The translations under genes were made by a program, and so were the position numbers. Source: Plasticicumulans lactativorans (GTDB lineage: Bacteria; Pseudomonadota; Gammaproteobacteria; Competibacterales; Competibacteraceae). From it: a stretch of DNA of 64,000 nt. The notes below the pieces were generated by a model, which searched no databases, was not told the origin of the DNA, and saw only the letters and a list, made by a program, of their open reading frames with translations. Every line of letters begins with the position of its first letter. The first letter of the stretch is position 1. The stretch lies in contig NZ_SLWY01000007.1 of assembly GCF_004341245.1 (NCBI RefSeq), forward strand, positions 124,001 to 188,000. The letters are read 5' to 3'. Positions 1-8,939 of the stretch are shown in pieces.

Positions 1-897
1 GACCCCCCGCACCTGCGCCCAGGCGCGGGCGCACTGCGGATCGGCGCCGTTGCCGGCGATCACCAGCGTGGCGTGCGGCAGCCGCGCGCGCACCCGCGGC
101 CAGATGCCCGCGACCAGGCGCTCGGCCGCCGCGGCGTTCGGGGCGTAACCGAGGTTGCCGAGCAGCAGCAGCGTCGGCGCCTGCGGGTCGCTCGGCGGGC
201 TGGTCGCCGCGGCGAGCGGCACGGCGTTCGACACCACCTGCACGCGCTCGCCGCCCGGCCAGCGCGCGAGCCGCCGGCGGTCGAGCTCGGAGCACACGAA
301 GCTCGCCGCCGCGCGGCGCAGCCCGCGCACCTCGGCACCGACGACCGCCGGCAGGCGCAGGTACTGCAGGCACTTGGACGGCCAGTGCGGCGGCGCGGCG
401 ATGCTGCGCGCGAGCACCAGGTGCTCGATGTCGTCGACGTCGAACAGCAGCGGCGGGCGCGCCGATGGCGCGGCGCGCTCGAACAGCGCCGCCATCGGCA
501 GGCGCCGCGCCACCACGCAGGCCGGCCGCCGCGCCAGCGCGGCGCGTACCGCCTCGAGCTGGGCGGCACCGGCGAGCAGGGCGTACGGCATCTGCTGGAA
601 CAGGTCGAGCGCCGGCGCACCGTAGGCTTCCCATGCGGTGGCGTAGGCGGGCTCCGGCGCGCGCGGCGCCACCGACAGCGTCAGCCCCTCGCCCCAGGCG
701 GCGTGCATCGACGCCTGCACCGCGGCGATGCTGGCCGGCGCGAGGTCATGCTTCGGACTGGCGAAGCAGAGCACGTCGACGGCGTCGAAGCACCTGCGCA
801 GGGCATCGAGGAACAGGCGCATGCGCCAGAAATTGCCCCCTACCGCCAGCGTGAAGTCGGGCTCGAAGACGCTGCTCAGGTACAGGGCACGACGCAT
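1..897 (-). CDS. glycosyltransferase, group 1 type (partial, 3' end outside window)
   Basis: The frame is open from an ATG at 897 to the window edge (299 codons, no stop), so the C-terminus is missing. The product begins MRRALYLSSVFEPDFTLAVG and later shows LLLLGNLGYAPNAAAAERLV followed by a stretch ending HATLVIAGNG. This is the usual linker and donor-side Rossmann start of GT-B group 1 glycosyltransferases, with the glycine-rich N-terminal acceptor half also present. It probably transfers a sugar during synthesis of a surface polysaccharide or lipid-linked glycan in the cytoplasm. It lies 15 bp downstream of a second glycosyltransferase on the same strand, which suggests one operon. The acceptor and sugar cannot be read from the sequence. 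The GT-B fold is reasonably sure; the exact family is not. Confidence 0.75.
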   Translation of the reverse strand, partial: MRRALYLSSVFEPDFTLAVGGNFWRMRLFLDALRRCFDAVDVLCFASPKHDLAPASIAAVQASMHAAWGEGLTLSVAPRAPEPAYATAWEAYGAPALDLFQQMPYALLAGAAQLEAVRAALARRPACVVARRLPMAALFERAAPSARPPLLFDVDDIEHLVLARSIAAPPHWPSKCLQYLRLPAVVGAEVRGLRRAAASFVCSELDRRRLARWPGGERVQVVSNAVPLAAATSPPSDPQAPTLLLLGNLGYAPNAAAAERLVAGIWPRVRARLPHATLVIAGNGADPQCARAWAQVRGV

Positions 898-912
898 GGC
901 CGAAGCCCACCC

Positions 913-2097
913 TCACGCGTGCGGGTGCAGGCCGAGCGCCCGCAGCAGTTGTCCGGCGCGGTAGCGCAGACGCAGGTACCACTGCGGCGGCAGCGCGGGC
1001 CAGCGCGCATGACGCTGCCGCCAGAGCAGGTCCGGCAGCTCCACGCGGCGCCAGCGCGCAGCGTCGTCGAGCGCATCGAAGCGCGGCGTGAACGCCTGCC
1101 CCGGCCGCTCCATCACCTCGTGGTAGGCGGCGATGAAGTGCCCGGCCATGCGCTCCGGCGACCAGTGCTCCGCCATCCACGCCGCCGATTGCTGCCCGAG
1201 CGCGGCGACCAGCGCGGGGGCACGGGCGAGTTCGAGCAGGACTTCGGCCGCATCCTCGAGGCGCACGTCGAGCGCCGGGAAGTCGCTGCGCCCGGTCAGA
1301 TCCATCAGGCTCCCCTGCACGCAGCCATCGATGTGACATAGCGTCGCCGTGCCCTCGACCAGCGCCTCCAGCGTATTCAGGTGGTAGCTGCCGGTGACCA
1401 GGTCGTCGACGAACAGGTGGCAGCGCGCCTTGCGACGCAGGCACTCGGCGTGCGGCACCTGCTCGATGATGTCGATCTCGAGCGGCACGCCGGCGCGGTG
1501 CGCCCGGCGCTGCAGCGTGCGCAGCATCTTGACGGTTTCCGGGTAGCCCTTGGTGTCCCAGCGCGACTGCCGCGCCGAATTGAAGACGCTCGGCGCATAG
1601 CCGATGCGCAGCGGCCCGTCGACACCGCGCGACACCGCTTCTGCGACGGGAAAGACGACATTCGGCACCAGCCGGGCCTGTGGATAGAAACGGGCCGGGT
1701 ACTGCCCGATCACCAGCTTCGGGATCGGGCAGGCGAACACGTCGTCGACCGTGCACTCCATGTAGCGGGCGATGGCCTGCGGCGTGGAATGGAAGTGCCG
1801 CACCATCGGCTTGCCCTGCCGCCACAGGCGCCGCAGTTCGATCGGGGCGAAGCCCTGGTAGTCGAGGTCGATGAAATTGTGGAGGTGGAGCACGTCACAG
1901 CGCTCGACCAGGTCGATGATCGTGTCGCGGTGCACCTCCCACTCGAGATCCTGGCTGAAGCGCATCTTCCCGTAACCGTGCGCATACGGCTTGAGTACCG
2001 CCAGGCGGGCCTCGACGCCCGCGTGCAGGCGCAACGCCCGGCACAGGCGCAGCGGGGCACCGACCAGCGGCGTCTCGGACAGGTGCATCACGAGCAT
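913..2097 (-). CDS. glycosyltransferase-like protein
   Basis: This 394-residue protein has a GT-B layout. An N-terminal half ends in LHLHNFIDLDYQGF and MVRHFHSTPQAIARYM, which resemble acceptor-binding loops. A C-terminal half includes DIIEQVPHAECLRRKARCHL and NTLEALVEGTATLCHIDG, with the acidic residue expected near the donor nucleotide. The start ATG at 2097 is followed closely by another in-frame ATG (MHLSETPL), so the exact start is uncertain. It lies between a YbaY-like lipoprotein gene and a second glycosyltransferase on the same strand, suggesting a cell-envelope glycan locus. The substrate is unknown. Confidence 0.65.
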   Translation of the reverse strand: MLVMHLSETPLVGAPLRLCRALRLHAGVEARLAVLKPYAHGYGKMRFSQDLEWEVHRDTIIDLVERCDVLHLHNFIDLDYQGFAPIELRRLWRQGKPMVRHFHSTPQAIARYMECTVDDVFACPIPKLVIGQYPARFYPQARLVPNVVFPVAEAVSRGVDGPLRIGYAPSVFNSARQSRWDTKGYPETVKMLRTLQRRAHRAGVPLEIDIIEQVPHAECLRRKARCHLFVDDLVTGSYHLNTLEALVEGTATLCHIDGCVQGSLMDLTGRSDFPALDVRLEDAAEVLLELARAPALVAALGQQSAAWMAEHWSPERMAGHFIAAYHEVMERPGQAFTPRFDALDDAARWRRVELPDLLWRQRHARWPALPPQWYLRLRYRAGQLLRALGLHPHA

Positions 2098-2149
2098 GAG
2101 GCGTGCCCTCGCGGCTGGGGCTGGGGGACGACGCCGGCGGCGGGCGGCG

Positions 2150-2602
2150 TCACGGCTGCCCGGCGCGCGCCACGTCGAGGATCATGTCGACGTGCTGCGG
2201 CGCGCCCTGGGTCAGCACCGGGTAGGCGAGGTGGTTGGCGAACAGCGTGCGGCCGCGGTCCTCGATGCGCGCCTGGACCTGGTAGCGGCGGCGCGCGTCG
2301 ACGCCGGGCGGGTCGTAGCGCAGCTCGAAGCGGATCGGCACCTGGCCGGGGTGCGGGTAGCGCCGCTCGACCACCATGCCGGCGGCGGCACCGTCGCGCG
2401 CGGTCTCGACGATGCGCACCACCAGTTGCGCCTCGGGGCTGAGCACGATGCGCTGGCGGTAGCCGACGCTGCCGGTCAGCACGCCGGGGCGCGGGCCGGC
2501 GTAGGCGTCGTCCGTGGGCGTCGTGGCGCAGCCGGCGAGGGCACCGAGCAGGCCGGCGGCGGCGAGGCGCGCGACGGCGCGACGGACGGACGGGCAAGGC
2601 AT
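2150..2602 (-). CDS. YbaY-family lipoprotein
   Basis: This 150-residue product has an N-terminal signal (MPCPSVRRAVARLAAAGLLG) ending in a lipobox LAGC, so Cys near residue 25 should be lipidated and the protein anchored in the envelope. The remainder carries the YbaY/YscW-like beta-sandwich features: LTGSVGYRQRIVLSPEAQLV, then IRFELRYDPPGVD, then YQVQARIEDRGRTLFAN. The family is poorly understood. Some relatives act as pilotin-like chaperones of outer-membrane components; no such partner is seen here. A strong GGAGGAG lies 6 bp before the ATG. The start follows the upstream acyltransferase stop by only 3 bp, so the two are almost certainly cotranscribed. Confidence 0.75.
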   Translation of the reverse strand: MPCPSVRRAVARLAAAGLLGALAGCATTPTDDAYAGPRPGVLTGSVGYRQRIVLSPEAQLVVRIVETARDGAAAGMVVERRYPHPGQVPIRFELRYDPPGVDARRRYQVQARIEDRGRTLFANHLAYPVLTQGAPQHVDMILDVARAGQP

Positions 2603-2605
2603 CGT

Positions 2606-3580
2606 TCACTCCTCCGGGGTGGGCGCGGCGCGCCGGTACAGGCTCGGCTCGCCGGGCGGGCGCGTCTTGAACAGGCGCAGCGTCCACATGTACTGCGCGG
2701 GATCGGGCCGCACCAGCGCCTCGACGGCGGCGTTCATCGCCCGCGCGTCGCGCTCGACGTCGCCGCTCGGGAAGTCGGCGAGCGGCGCCAGCAGGTGGCA
2801 GTCGTAGCGGCCGTCGGCGGCGAGCCGCGTGATCGACGGCAGCACCACGGCGTCGCCGAGCTTCGCCAGCCGCCCGAGGGTGTTCAGCGTGGCCTTGCGC
2901 AGCGCGAAGAACGGCACGAACACCGCGCTGTCGGGGCCGAGGTCCTCGTCGGCGAGGTAGAACAGGATCTGCCCGTCGCGGAACCCGCGCACCACCGGGC
3001 GGATGCCCTCGTCGCGCTCGAACACCGTGCCCTTGAAGCGGGTGCGGCCACGCGCGATCAGCCAGTCGATGACCGGGTTCTCCAGCGCCTTGTAGGGGCC
3101 GAGCGCGCGGTGACGCACGCCGAAGGCGCACACGCCGAGGTCGAGCGCGAGCGCGTGCACCGCCATCACGATCACCCGCCGCCCCGCCGCCTGTGCCGCG
3201 GCGATGTGCTCCTCGCCGTGCAGCCGCACGCCGCGGCGGATGGCGGCCTCGTCGCCGAACCAGGCGAGGCCGTAGTCCATGACGATGCGCAGCGCCAGCC
3301 GGAAATGCCGGCGGATCAGCGCCGCGCGCGCCGCCGCGTCGAGCTCGGGGAAGCACACCGCGAGGTTGATGTCGGCAATGCGCCGCTGCCGCTTGGCGAG
3401 GCGCCAGGCGAGCGGGGCCAGCGCCGCGGCGAGCCCGTCGCGCACGCGCCGCGGCAGGCGCCACAGCAGCCAGGCGCAGGCGGCAGCGGTCCAGCCCCCC
3501 CAGTGGCGGGGGGCGAGCCAGGCGCGGTCGAACCGCGGGCCGCCCTGCAGGGCACGGCATGAGCTCGGGACTTCGGACAT
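2606..3580 (-). CDS. lipid A late acyltransferase family (LpxL/HtrB-like)
   Basis: This 324-residue protein is of the LpxL/LpxM/HtrB family, which moves an acyl chain from acyl-ACP to Kdo-lipid A or a related acceptor at the inner membrane. The HX4D catalytic motif is visible as HALALD (H142, D147). Further blocks are INLAVCFPEL near residue 71, and ILFYLADEDLGPDSAVFVPF and RKATLNTLGRLAKLGDAVVL downstream, all typical of the family. A hydrophobic segment around residues 31-42 may anchor it. I chose the ATG at 3580 (MSEVPSS) because longer upstream frames lack family similarity and this gives the usual family length. It leads an operon with the YbaY lipoprotein and two glycosyltransferases and is divergent from hemC. 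Whether it is the housekeeping LpxL or an accessory acyltransferase is unclear. Confidence 0.85.
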   Translation of the reverse strand: MSEVPSSCRALQGGPRFDRAWLAPRHWGGWTAAACAWLLWRLPRRVRDGLAAALAPLAWRLAKRQRRIADINLAVCFPELDAAARAALIRRHFRLALRIVMDYGLAWFGDEAAIRRGVRLHGEEHIAAAQAAGRRVIVMAVHALALDLGVCAFGVRHRALGPYKALENPVIDWLIARGRTRFKGTVFERDEGIRPVVRGFRDGQILFYLADEDLGPDSAVFVPFFALRKATLNTLGRLAKLGDAVVLPSITRLAADGRYDCHLLAPLADFPSGDVERDARAMNAAVEALVRPDPAQYMWTLRLFKTRPPGEPSLYRRAAPTPEE

Positions 3581-3738
3581 GGAGTACGGCAGGCGATGTA
3601 CAGGCGTGCGCAGTCTAGCAGCCGGCGCGCCGGTCCCGCTGCCACGGCGGCCGCGGCAGCGCCTTGACCCCGATGGATGACACCCGCGGCGGGCGTCGGC
3701 TACTCTCCCCGCCCTCCCGTGCCGTTCGCCGCCCCGCC

Positions 3739-4680
3739 ATGAGCCCACCCCGCCTGCGCATCGCCACCCGCAAGAGCCCGCTCGCCCTGTGGCAGGCCGA
3801 GCACGTCGCCGCGCGGCTGCGCGCGCTGCATCCGGGGCTCGAGGTCGAGCTGCTGGGCATGAGCACCAAGGGCGACCGCATCCTCGACAGCCCGCTCGCC
3901 AAGGTCGGCGGCAAGGGGCTGTTCGTGAAGGAGCTCGAACTCGCGCTGCTGGACGGCAGCGCCGACCTCGCCGTGCACTCGATGAAGGACGTGCCGGTGG
4001 AATTCCCGGCCGGGCTCTCGCTGCCGGTGATCCTGGCGCGCGAGGACCCGCGCGACGCCTTCGTGTCGAACCGCCACGCCCACCCCGACGCCCTCCCCGC
4101 CGGCGCCGTGGTGGGCACGTCGAGCCTGCGCCGGCAGTGCCAGCTCGCCGCGCGCTACCCGGAGCTGGTCGTCGCGAGCCTGCGCGGCAACGTCAACTCG
4201 CGCCTCGGCAAGCTCGACGCCGGCGAGTTCGACGCCATCATCCTCGCCGTCGCCGGGCTCGAGCGCCTGGGGCTGCACGCGCGCATCACCTGCCGCCTCG
4301 AACCCGAGGTGAGCCTGCCGGCGATCGGCCAGGGGGCGATCGGCATCGAGTGCCGCAGCGACGACGCACGCGTGCACGCGCTGATCGCCGGGCTGGACGA
4401 CCCCGACACGCAGCTGCGCCTGCGCGCCGAGCGCGCGCTCAACACGCGCCTGCACGGCGGCTGCCAGGTGCCCATCGCCGGGCACGCGCTGCTCGAAGGC
4501 GACCAGCTCTGGCTGCGCGGGCTGGTCGGCGAGCCCGACGGCTCGACCCTGGTCCGCGGCGAGATCCGCGGCCCGGCCGCCGACGCCGAGCAGCTCGGCA
4601 TCGCACTCGCCGAGGACCTGCTCGCGCGCGGCGCGCGGGCGATCCTGGCGCGGGTGTTCGGCGCCTCCGCCGCGCCATGA
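3739..4680 (+). CDS. hemC: porphobilinogen deaminase (hydroxymethylbilane synthase)
   Basis: HemC polymerises four porphobilinogen molecules into hydroxymethylbilane, the linear precursor of haem, in the cytoplasm. The 313-residue product has the family hallmarks in order: [17 protein letters not shown] at the N-terminus, [44 protein letters not shown], and [13 protein letters not shown] carrying the dipyrromethane-cofactor cysteine (C242). Length and motif order are standard. The ATG at 3739 was chosen because conserved sequence begins five residues later; an in-frame upstream extension has no similarity. It is the first gene of hemC-hemD-hemX-hemY, all on this strand, and is divergent from the acyltransferase gene. 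Confidence 0.97.
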   Translation: MSPPRLRIATRKSPLALWQAEHVAARLRALHPGLEVELLGMSTKGDRILDSPLAKVGGKGLFVKELELALLDGSADLAVHSMKDVPVEFPAGLSLPVILAREDPRDAFVSNRHAHPDALPAGAVVGTSSLRRQCQLAARYPELVVASLRGNVNSRLGKLDAGEFDAIILAVAGLERLGLHARITCRLEPEVSLPAIGQGAIGIECRSDDARVHALIAGLDDPDTQLRLRAERALNTRLHGGCQVPIAGHALLEGDQLWLRGLVGEPDGSTLVRGEIRGPAADAEQLGIALAEDLLARGARAILARVFGASAAP

Positions 4681-4711
4681 GCCGGCGCGCGGCCCCGACG
4701 GACGCACGCGG

Positions 4712-5512
4712 GTGAGCGATCTCGCCGGCCTCGGCGTGCTGGTCACGCGCCCGGCGGCGCAGGCCGAGGGCCTGTGCCGGCGCATCGAGGCCGCCGGCGG
4801 ACGGGCGCTGCGCTTTCCGACGCTCGCCATCCTGCCGCCGCACGACCCGGCGGCGCTCGCCGCCGCGCTCGCCCGCCTGCCCGCCTGCAGCCTCGCCGTG
4901 TTCACCAGCGCCAATGCCGTCGCCGCGGTGGCGCGCTGGTGTGCCGGGCACGGCGGCTGGCCCGCGGGGGTGCGCGTCGCGGCGATCGGCAAGGGCACCG
5001 CCCGCGCCCTCGCCGCCGCCGGCATCGCCGTCGACCTGCAGCCGGCGCACGGCGAACGCAGCGAGGACCTGCTGGCGCTGCCGGCCCTCGCCACCTGCGC
5101 CGGCACGCGCGTGCTGCTGATCAAGGGCGAGGGCGGGCGTGAACTGCTCGCCGCAACCCTCGCCGCGCGCGGCGCTGAGGTGCACGTGGCCTGCGCCTAC
5201 CGGCGCGCCCTGCCGGACGCCGACCCGGCGCCGCTGCACGCCTGGCTGCGGGCGGGCGCCGTCGACGTGGTGCTTGCCACCAGCAACGAGGCCCTCGCGA
5301 ATCTCTTTGCCCTGCTCGACACGGCTGGGCGAGAATCGGCGCGCGATTTGCGCCCGCTGGTGGTCGGCGCGCGTGGCGCCCGGCTCGCCCGCGAACTCGG
5401 CTTTCGCCCGCCACCGCTGCTTGCCGGAGAGGCCGGGGACGAAGCCATTGTCGCCGCCCTCCTCGCCTGGCGGGCAACCCAAACACCTATAACACCCCGG
5501 GGACCGCAATGA
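4712..5512 (+). CDS. hemD: uroporphyrinogen-III synthase
   Basis: HemD closes hydroxymethylbilane with inversion of ring D to give uroporphyrinogen III. The 266-residue product shows the characteristic loose pattern: an N-terminal GVLVTRPAAQAEGLCRRIEA, then LAVFTSANAV, a central KGEGGRELLAATLAARGAEV, and VLATSNEALANLFAL. It starts with GTG at 4712, 31 bp after hemC. The family is poorly conserved, but the position directly behind hemC and the motifs make the call firm. Its stop overlaps the hemX start by 4 bp (ATGA), implying translational coupling. Confidence 0.93.
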   Translation: MSDLAGLGVLVTRPAAQAEGLCRRIEAAGGRALRFPTLAILPPHDPAALAAALARLPACSLAVFTSANAVAAVARWCAGHGGWPAGVRVAAIGKGTARALAAAGIAVDLQPAHGERSEDLLALPALATCAGTRVLLIKGEGGRELLAATLAARGAEVHVACAYRRALPDADPAPLHAWLRAGAVDVVLATSNEALANLFALLDTAGRESARDLRPLVVGARGARLARELGFRPPPLLAGEAGDEAIVAALLAWRATQTPITPRGPQ

Positions 5513-6807
5513 CGGACAACCAGCGCGACACCACCACGCCACCCGAGGCGGAGCCGGACCTGCCGGCCACCGTCGCCGCCAGCCCCGCGCCGGCCGCCGG
5601 CCCCGCCGACGCCGGGCCGGCAGCGCCGAAGGCCGCGCCCACGCCGCCGCCACGCCCGGCCGGCGGCGGCGGCGCCGGCAAGCTCGCGCTGGTGGTCGCG
5701 CTGGTCGCCGCCGGCGGCGCCGGCTATTCGCTGTACCAGTGGAACCTGGCCCGCCAGCAGGCGGCGGGCTTCAACGCCGAGATCGAGGCGCGCGTGAAGG
5801 CCACGCTCGCCAAGGTCGAGACCGAGGCCGGCGACCGCATCAAGGCGCTCGAAGGCAAGCTCGCCAGCAGCCAGCAGGCGGTGGGCGCACTCGAAGGCAA
5901 GCTCGGCACCACCGAGCAGACGCAGGGCGCGGCGCTCAAGGAAGCCTCCGACCGCATCGAGCAGCTCTCGCTCGGCCAGCGCGGCCTGCTCGCCGAGGTC
6001 GACGCCGCCAAGACCGCCGCCGCGCGCGGCGACGTCAACGCGCTCGCGCTGTCCGAGGTCGGCTACCTGCTGCGCGTGGCCGAGCACAAGCTGCACCTCG
6101 AACTCGACCAGGTCCGCGCGCTGCAGGCGCTGCAGCTCGCCGAGACCCGCCTGAACGCGGTCAACGAGCTCGCCTTCGCCTCGGTGTCGCGCATGCTCGC
6201 CGAGAACATCGCCGCGGTGCGCGGCGTCAAGCTGCCCGACACCGCCGCGCTCGGCCGCCGCCTGATCGCGCTCGAGGAGCGCGTCGAGGCGCTCAGGATC
6301 AAGCCCGACATCCAGATCGAGACGCTGAAGGACAAGGTGCGGCCGCAGATCGCGAACGAGGTCGCCGGCGGCGAGGCGCCGTGGTACGAGCGCATCGCCG
6401 AAACCGCCTGGAGCCAGATCAAAGACATCGTCGTGATCCACCACGACCGCGCGCAGGCCGCGCCGCTGATGTCGCCGAAGGAAGCCTACTTCCTGCACCA
6501 GAACCTGCGCCTGGAGCTGGAGGCGATGCGCCTGTCGCTGCTGCGCGGCGACGCGGTGTCGTACCAGGAGACCGCGCAGCTCGTGCTCGGCTGGCTCGAC
6601 CGCTACTTCGACGGCAACGATGCCGAGACCAAGGCCGTGGCCGAGGAAGTGCGCGCGCTGGCGCAGACGCAGCTCGTGCCCTACCTGCCCGACCTCGGTG
6701 CGACCGCCAAGACCTTCGACGAGGTGCTGGCCCGTCGCCAGCCGGTGCGCTCGGCGCTGTCACCGGCGCAGCCCGCGGTGCCCGGCGCCGGGGAGGCCGC
6801 GCAATGA
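5509..6807 (+). CDS. hemX: HemX-family membrane protein
   Basis: This 432-residue HemX-family protein (historically labelled uroporphyrin-III C-methyltransferase-like) is found next to hemCD in many proteobacteria. It has a cytoplasmic Ala/Pro-rich N-terminus (about residues 1-56), one membrane span (about 58-76, KLALVVALVAAGGAGYSLYQ), a coiled-coil stretch (about 85-165, repeated EGKLASSQQAVGALEGKLG-type heptads), and a conserved C-terminal part with ALSEVGYLLRVAEHKLHLEL. No SAM-binding motif is visible, so a methyltransferase role is unlikely. It may scaffold haem-synthesis enzymes at the membrane, but that is inference. It overlaps both hemD and hemY by ATGA. Confidence 0.92.
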   Translation: MTDNQRDTTTPPEAEPDLPATVAASPAPAAGPADAGPAAPKAAPTPPPRPAGGGGAGKLALVVALVAAGGAGYSLYQWNLARQQAAGFNAEIEARVKATLAKVETEAGDRIKALEGKLASSQQAVGALEGKLGTTEQTQGAALKEASDRIEQLSLGQRGLLAEVDAAKTAAARGDVNALALSEVGYLLRVAEHKLHLELDQVRALQALQLAETRLNAVNELAFASVSRMLAENIAAVRGVKLPDTAALGRRLIALEERVEALRIKPDIQIETLKDKVRPQIANEVAGGEAPWYERIAETAWSQIKDIVVIHHDRAQAAPLMSPKEAYFLHQNLRLELEAMRLSLLRGDAVSYQETAQLVLGWLDRYFDGNDAETKAVAEEVRALAQTQLVPYLPDLGATAKTFDEVLARRQPVRSALSPAQPAVPGAGEAAQ

Positions 6808-8048
6808 AGTGGCTGATCGGTATCGTCATCGCCCTGTTCTCGGCGGTGGGGCTCGCCTGGCTGCTGCGCGAGGACGCCGGCTACGTGCTGCTCACCGTCG
6901 GCCACTGGACCATCGAGACCAGCGTCGCCGCGCTGCTCGTGTTCCTGCTCATCGGCTTCTTCGTCACCTACAAGCTGGTGCGCTACACCGGCCAGCTGCT
7001 GCGCATGCCGCGCACGCTGGCCGAGGCCGGCAAGCGTCGGCGCGAGCGCCGCGCCCAGCGCCTGCTCGCCAAGGGCTCGCGGGATCTGGCCGAAGGCCGC
7101 TGGCAGGCCGCCGAGCAGGCCTTCGCCAAGGCGCTGCCGATCGCCGCCGATCCCGGCCTGTACCTCGCCGGCGCCGCGCGCGCCGCGCAGCACCTGGGCG
7201 CGCGCGACCGCCGCGACCGCTACCTCGCCGCCGCCGAGAAGCTGCCACGCGAGGCCGCCACCGTGGTCGGCATCGCGCGCGCCGAGATGCTGCTCGAGGA
7301 GGAGCAGCCCGAGCAGGCCGCCGAGGTGCTGCGCAAGCTCAACCTGCTGACCCCCAACCGCCCGCGGGTGCTGGAGCTGCAGCTCGACGCCGCCAGCCGC
7401 CTCGGCGACTGGGAGCACGCGCTGCGCCTGCTGCCCGAACTGCGCAAGCGCGGCGCGCTCGACGAGGCCGGTTACCGCGATAGCCAGCTGCAGGTGGCGC
7501 GCGAGCGCCTCGCCCTCGTCGCGCGCAAGGGCACGCTGTCGGAGCTGCAGACCCTGTGGGGGCAGATCCCCAAGGCGGTCCGCGCCAACGAGGCCCTGCT
7601 GATCGACTACTGCGGCTTCCTGCGCGACCTGAACGCCGCCGACGCCGCCGAGAAGCTCCTCAAGCAGGCGCTGTCGCGGCAGTGGAGCAATGCACTGTGC
7701 GTCGCCTTCGGCCAGCTCGGCCGCGGCAACGCCGCCGGCCAGCTCGCCAGCGCCGAGGCCTGGCTGGGCGCGCAGAAGGACAACGCCTACCTGCACCTGA
7801 CGCTCGGGCGCCTGGCGGCGCGCGCGCACCAGTTGCCGAAGGCGAAGCAGTACCTGGAGCAGAGCATCCGCCTGCAGCCGATGGCCGACGCCTACCAGGA
7901 ACTCGGCGACGTGCTCGAACAGATGGAGGACGCCGGCGGCGCCGGCGCCTGCTACCGCGCCGGCCTGCGCCTGCTGACCGGCGTCGAGGAGGCCCGCGAG
8001 GGCGTCGCCCTGCCGGCGGTGAAGGACCTCGCCGAAAAGCCGGCCTGA
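6804..8048 (+). CDS. hemY: HemY-family membrane TPR protein
   Basis: This 414-residue proteobacterial HemY protein is unrelated to the Bacillus protoporphyrinogen oxidase of the same name. Two N-terminal membrane spans (about residues 3-20 and 42-60, ending FVTYKLVRY) are followed by TPR-like helical repeats, for example GRWQAAEQAFAKALPIA and LPKAKQYLEQSIRLQPMADA. Family members are thought to assist late haem synthesis; the exact function is not settled. It starts at an ATG overlapping the hemX stop (ATGA) and ends just before a strong hairpin, so it is the last gene of the hem operon. Confidence 0.92.
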   Translation: MKWLIGIVIALFSAVGLAWLLREDAGYVLLTVGHWTIETSVAALLVFLLIGFFVTYKLVRYTGQLLRMPRTLAEAGKRRRERRAQRLLAKGSRDLAEGRWQAAEQAFAKALPIAADPGLYLAGAARAAQHLGARDRRDRYLAAAEKLPREAATVVGIARAEMLLEEEQPEQAAEVLRKLNLLTPNRPRVLELQLDAASRLGDWEHALRLLPELRKRGALDEAGYRDSQLQVARERLALVARKGTLSELQTLWGQIPKAVRANEALLIDYCGFLRDLNAADAAEKLLKQALSRQWSNALCVAFGQLGRGNAAGQLASAEAWLGAQKDNAYLHLTLGRLAARAHQLPKAKQYLEQSIRLQPMADAYQELGDVLEQMEDAGGAGACYRAGLRLLTGVEEAREGVALPAVKDLAEKPA

Positions 8049-8069
8049 GCCCCGCAGGCCGCGATTCAC

Positions 8070-8107
8070 CGCGAGGCCCGGCCGTCGCATGACGGCCGGG
8101 CCTCGCG
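8070..8107. terminator. 17-bp perfect hairpin after hemY
   Basis: The arms at 8070-8086 and 8091-8107 are perfect inverted repeats of CGCGAGGCCCGGCCGTC with a four-base loop (gcat). It lies 21 bp after the hemY stop and before the convergent trhA-like gene. There is no long T-run on either strand, so it may work as a bidirectional or imperfect terminator, or as a transcript 3'-end stabiliser. Confidence 0.75.
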
Positions 8108-8176
8108 TCATTCAGGGGGAGAGTCGAAGCGGTCGGGCTCCCGGCGCAGCCCGCCACGTCGCCGCGCGGGAACGGC

Positions 8177-8833
8177 TCAGGCGGCGGAGAGGAGCACGGC
8201 GACGTAATGGCAGGAGGTCCCCGCCATCACGAACAGATGCCAGACGAAATGGCCGTAGCGCAGGCGCGCATCGGTCATGAAGAAGGCGACGCCGACGGTG
8301 TACGCCAGACCTCCCGCGACCAGCCAGAGCAGGCCCGCGGCCGGCACGCGGGCATACAGCGGATCGGCGGCGATCACGATCAGCCAGCCCATCGCCAGGT
8401 AGAGGCCGGTGGACACCAGCGGATGGGACAGCCGGTCGAACACCTTGAGCAGCACCCCGGCCAGAGCCATGCCCCAGACGAGGCCGAACAGGGTCCAGCC
8501 CCAGGCGCCGCGCAACGCGCCCAGCGTGAACGGCGTGTAGGTGCCCGCGATCAGGAGGTAGATCGCCGAGTGCTCGATGACCCGGAACACGCGCTTGGCC
8601 GTGCCCACCGGCAGGGCATGGTAGAGGGTGGAGGTGAGGTACAGCAGTAGCGTGGTCGCAGCGAAGACGCTGGCGCCGACGATGAACGCGGTATCGCCGT
8701 GGTCCACCGCCGCGACGACGAGGAATGGTGCCGCCACGGCGGCGGCGAGCAGTCCGAAGCCGTGGCTGACGCTGTTCGCGAGCTCTTCCCCGCGTGACTG
8801 CGGGCGATCGCCCGCCTCGTACGCTGCACGCAT
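8177..8833 (-). CDS. trhA: TrhA/hemolysin III family membrane protein
   Basis: This 218-residue polytopic protein has about seven hydrophobic spans, of the hemolysin III/YqfA/PAQR-like family. Diagnostic pieces are EELANSVSHGFGLLAA near the N-terminus, STLYHALP, FRVIEHSAIYLLIAGTYTPF, and HFVWHLFVMAGTSCHYVAVL at the C-terminus. The scattered His, Ser and Asp residues are the likely metal-binding set of the superfamily. In E. coli a member has been linked to membrane energetics and fatty-acid homeostasis; the haemolysin name is historical. It faces the hem operon tail to tail and stands alone. Confidence 0.9.
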   Translation of the reverse strand: MRAAYEAGDRPQSRGEELANSVSHGFGLLAAAVAAPFLVVAAVDHGDTAFIVGASVFAATTLLLYLTSTLYHALPVGTAKRVFRVIEHSAIYLLIAGTYTPFTLGALRGAWGWTLFGLVWGMALAGVLLKVFDRLSHPLVSTGLYLAMGWLIVIAADPLYARVPAAGLLWLVAGGLAYTVGVAFFMTDARLRYGHFVWHLFVMAGTSCHYVAVLLSAA

Positions 8834-8939
8834 TACCCCCCCCTCGCCGGCCTCACGCCGCTGCCGGACCGGCTGTCACCCCGATTCCGACCACCGTCGC
8901 GCCCCGGCAGTTCACAGGCCGGCCCCGCGGGTGGAGCGC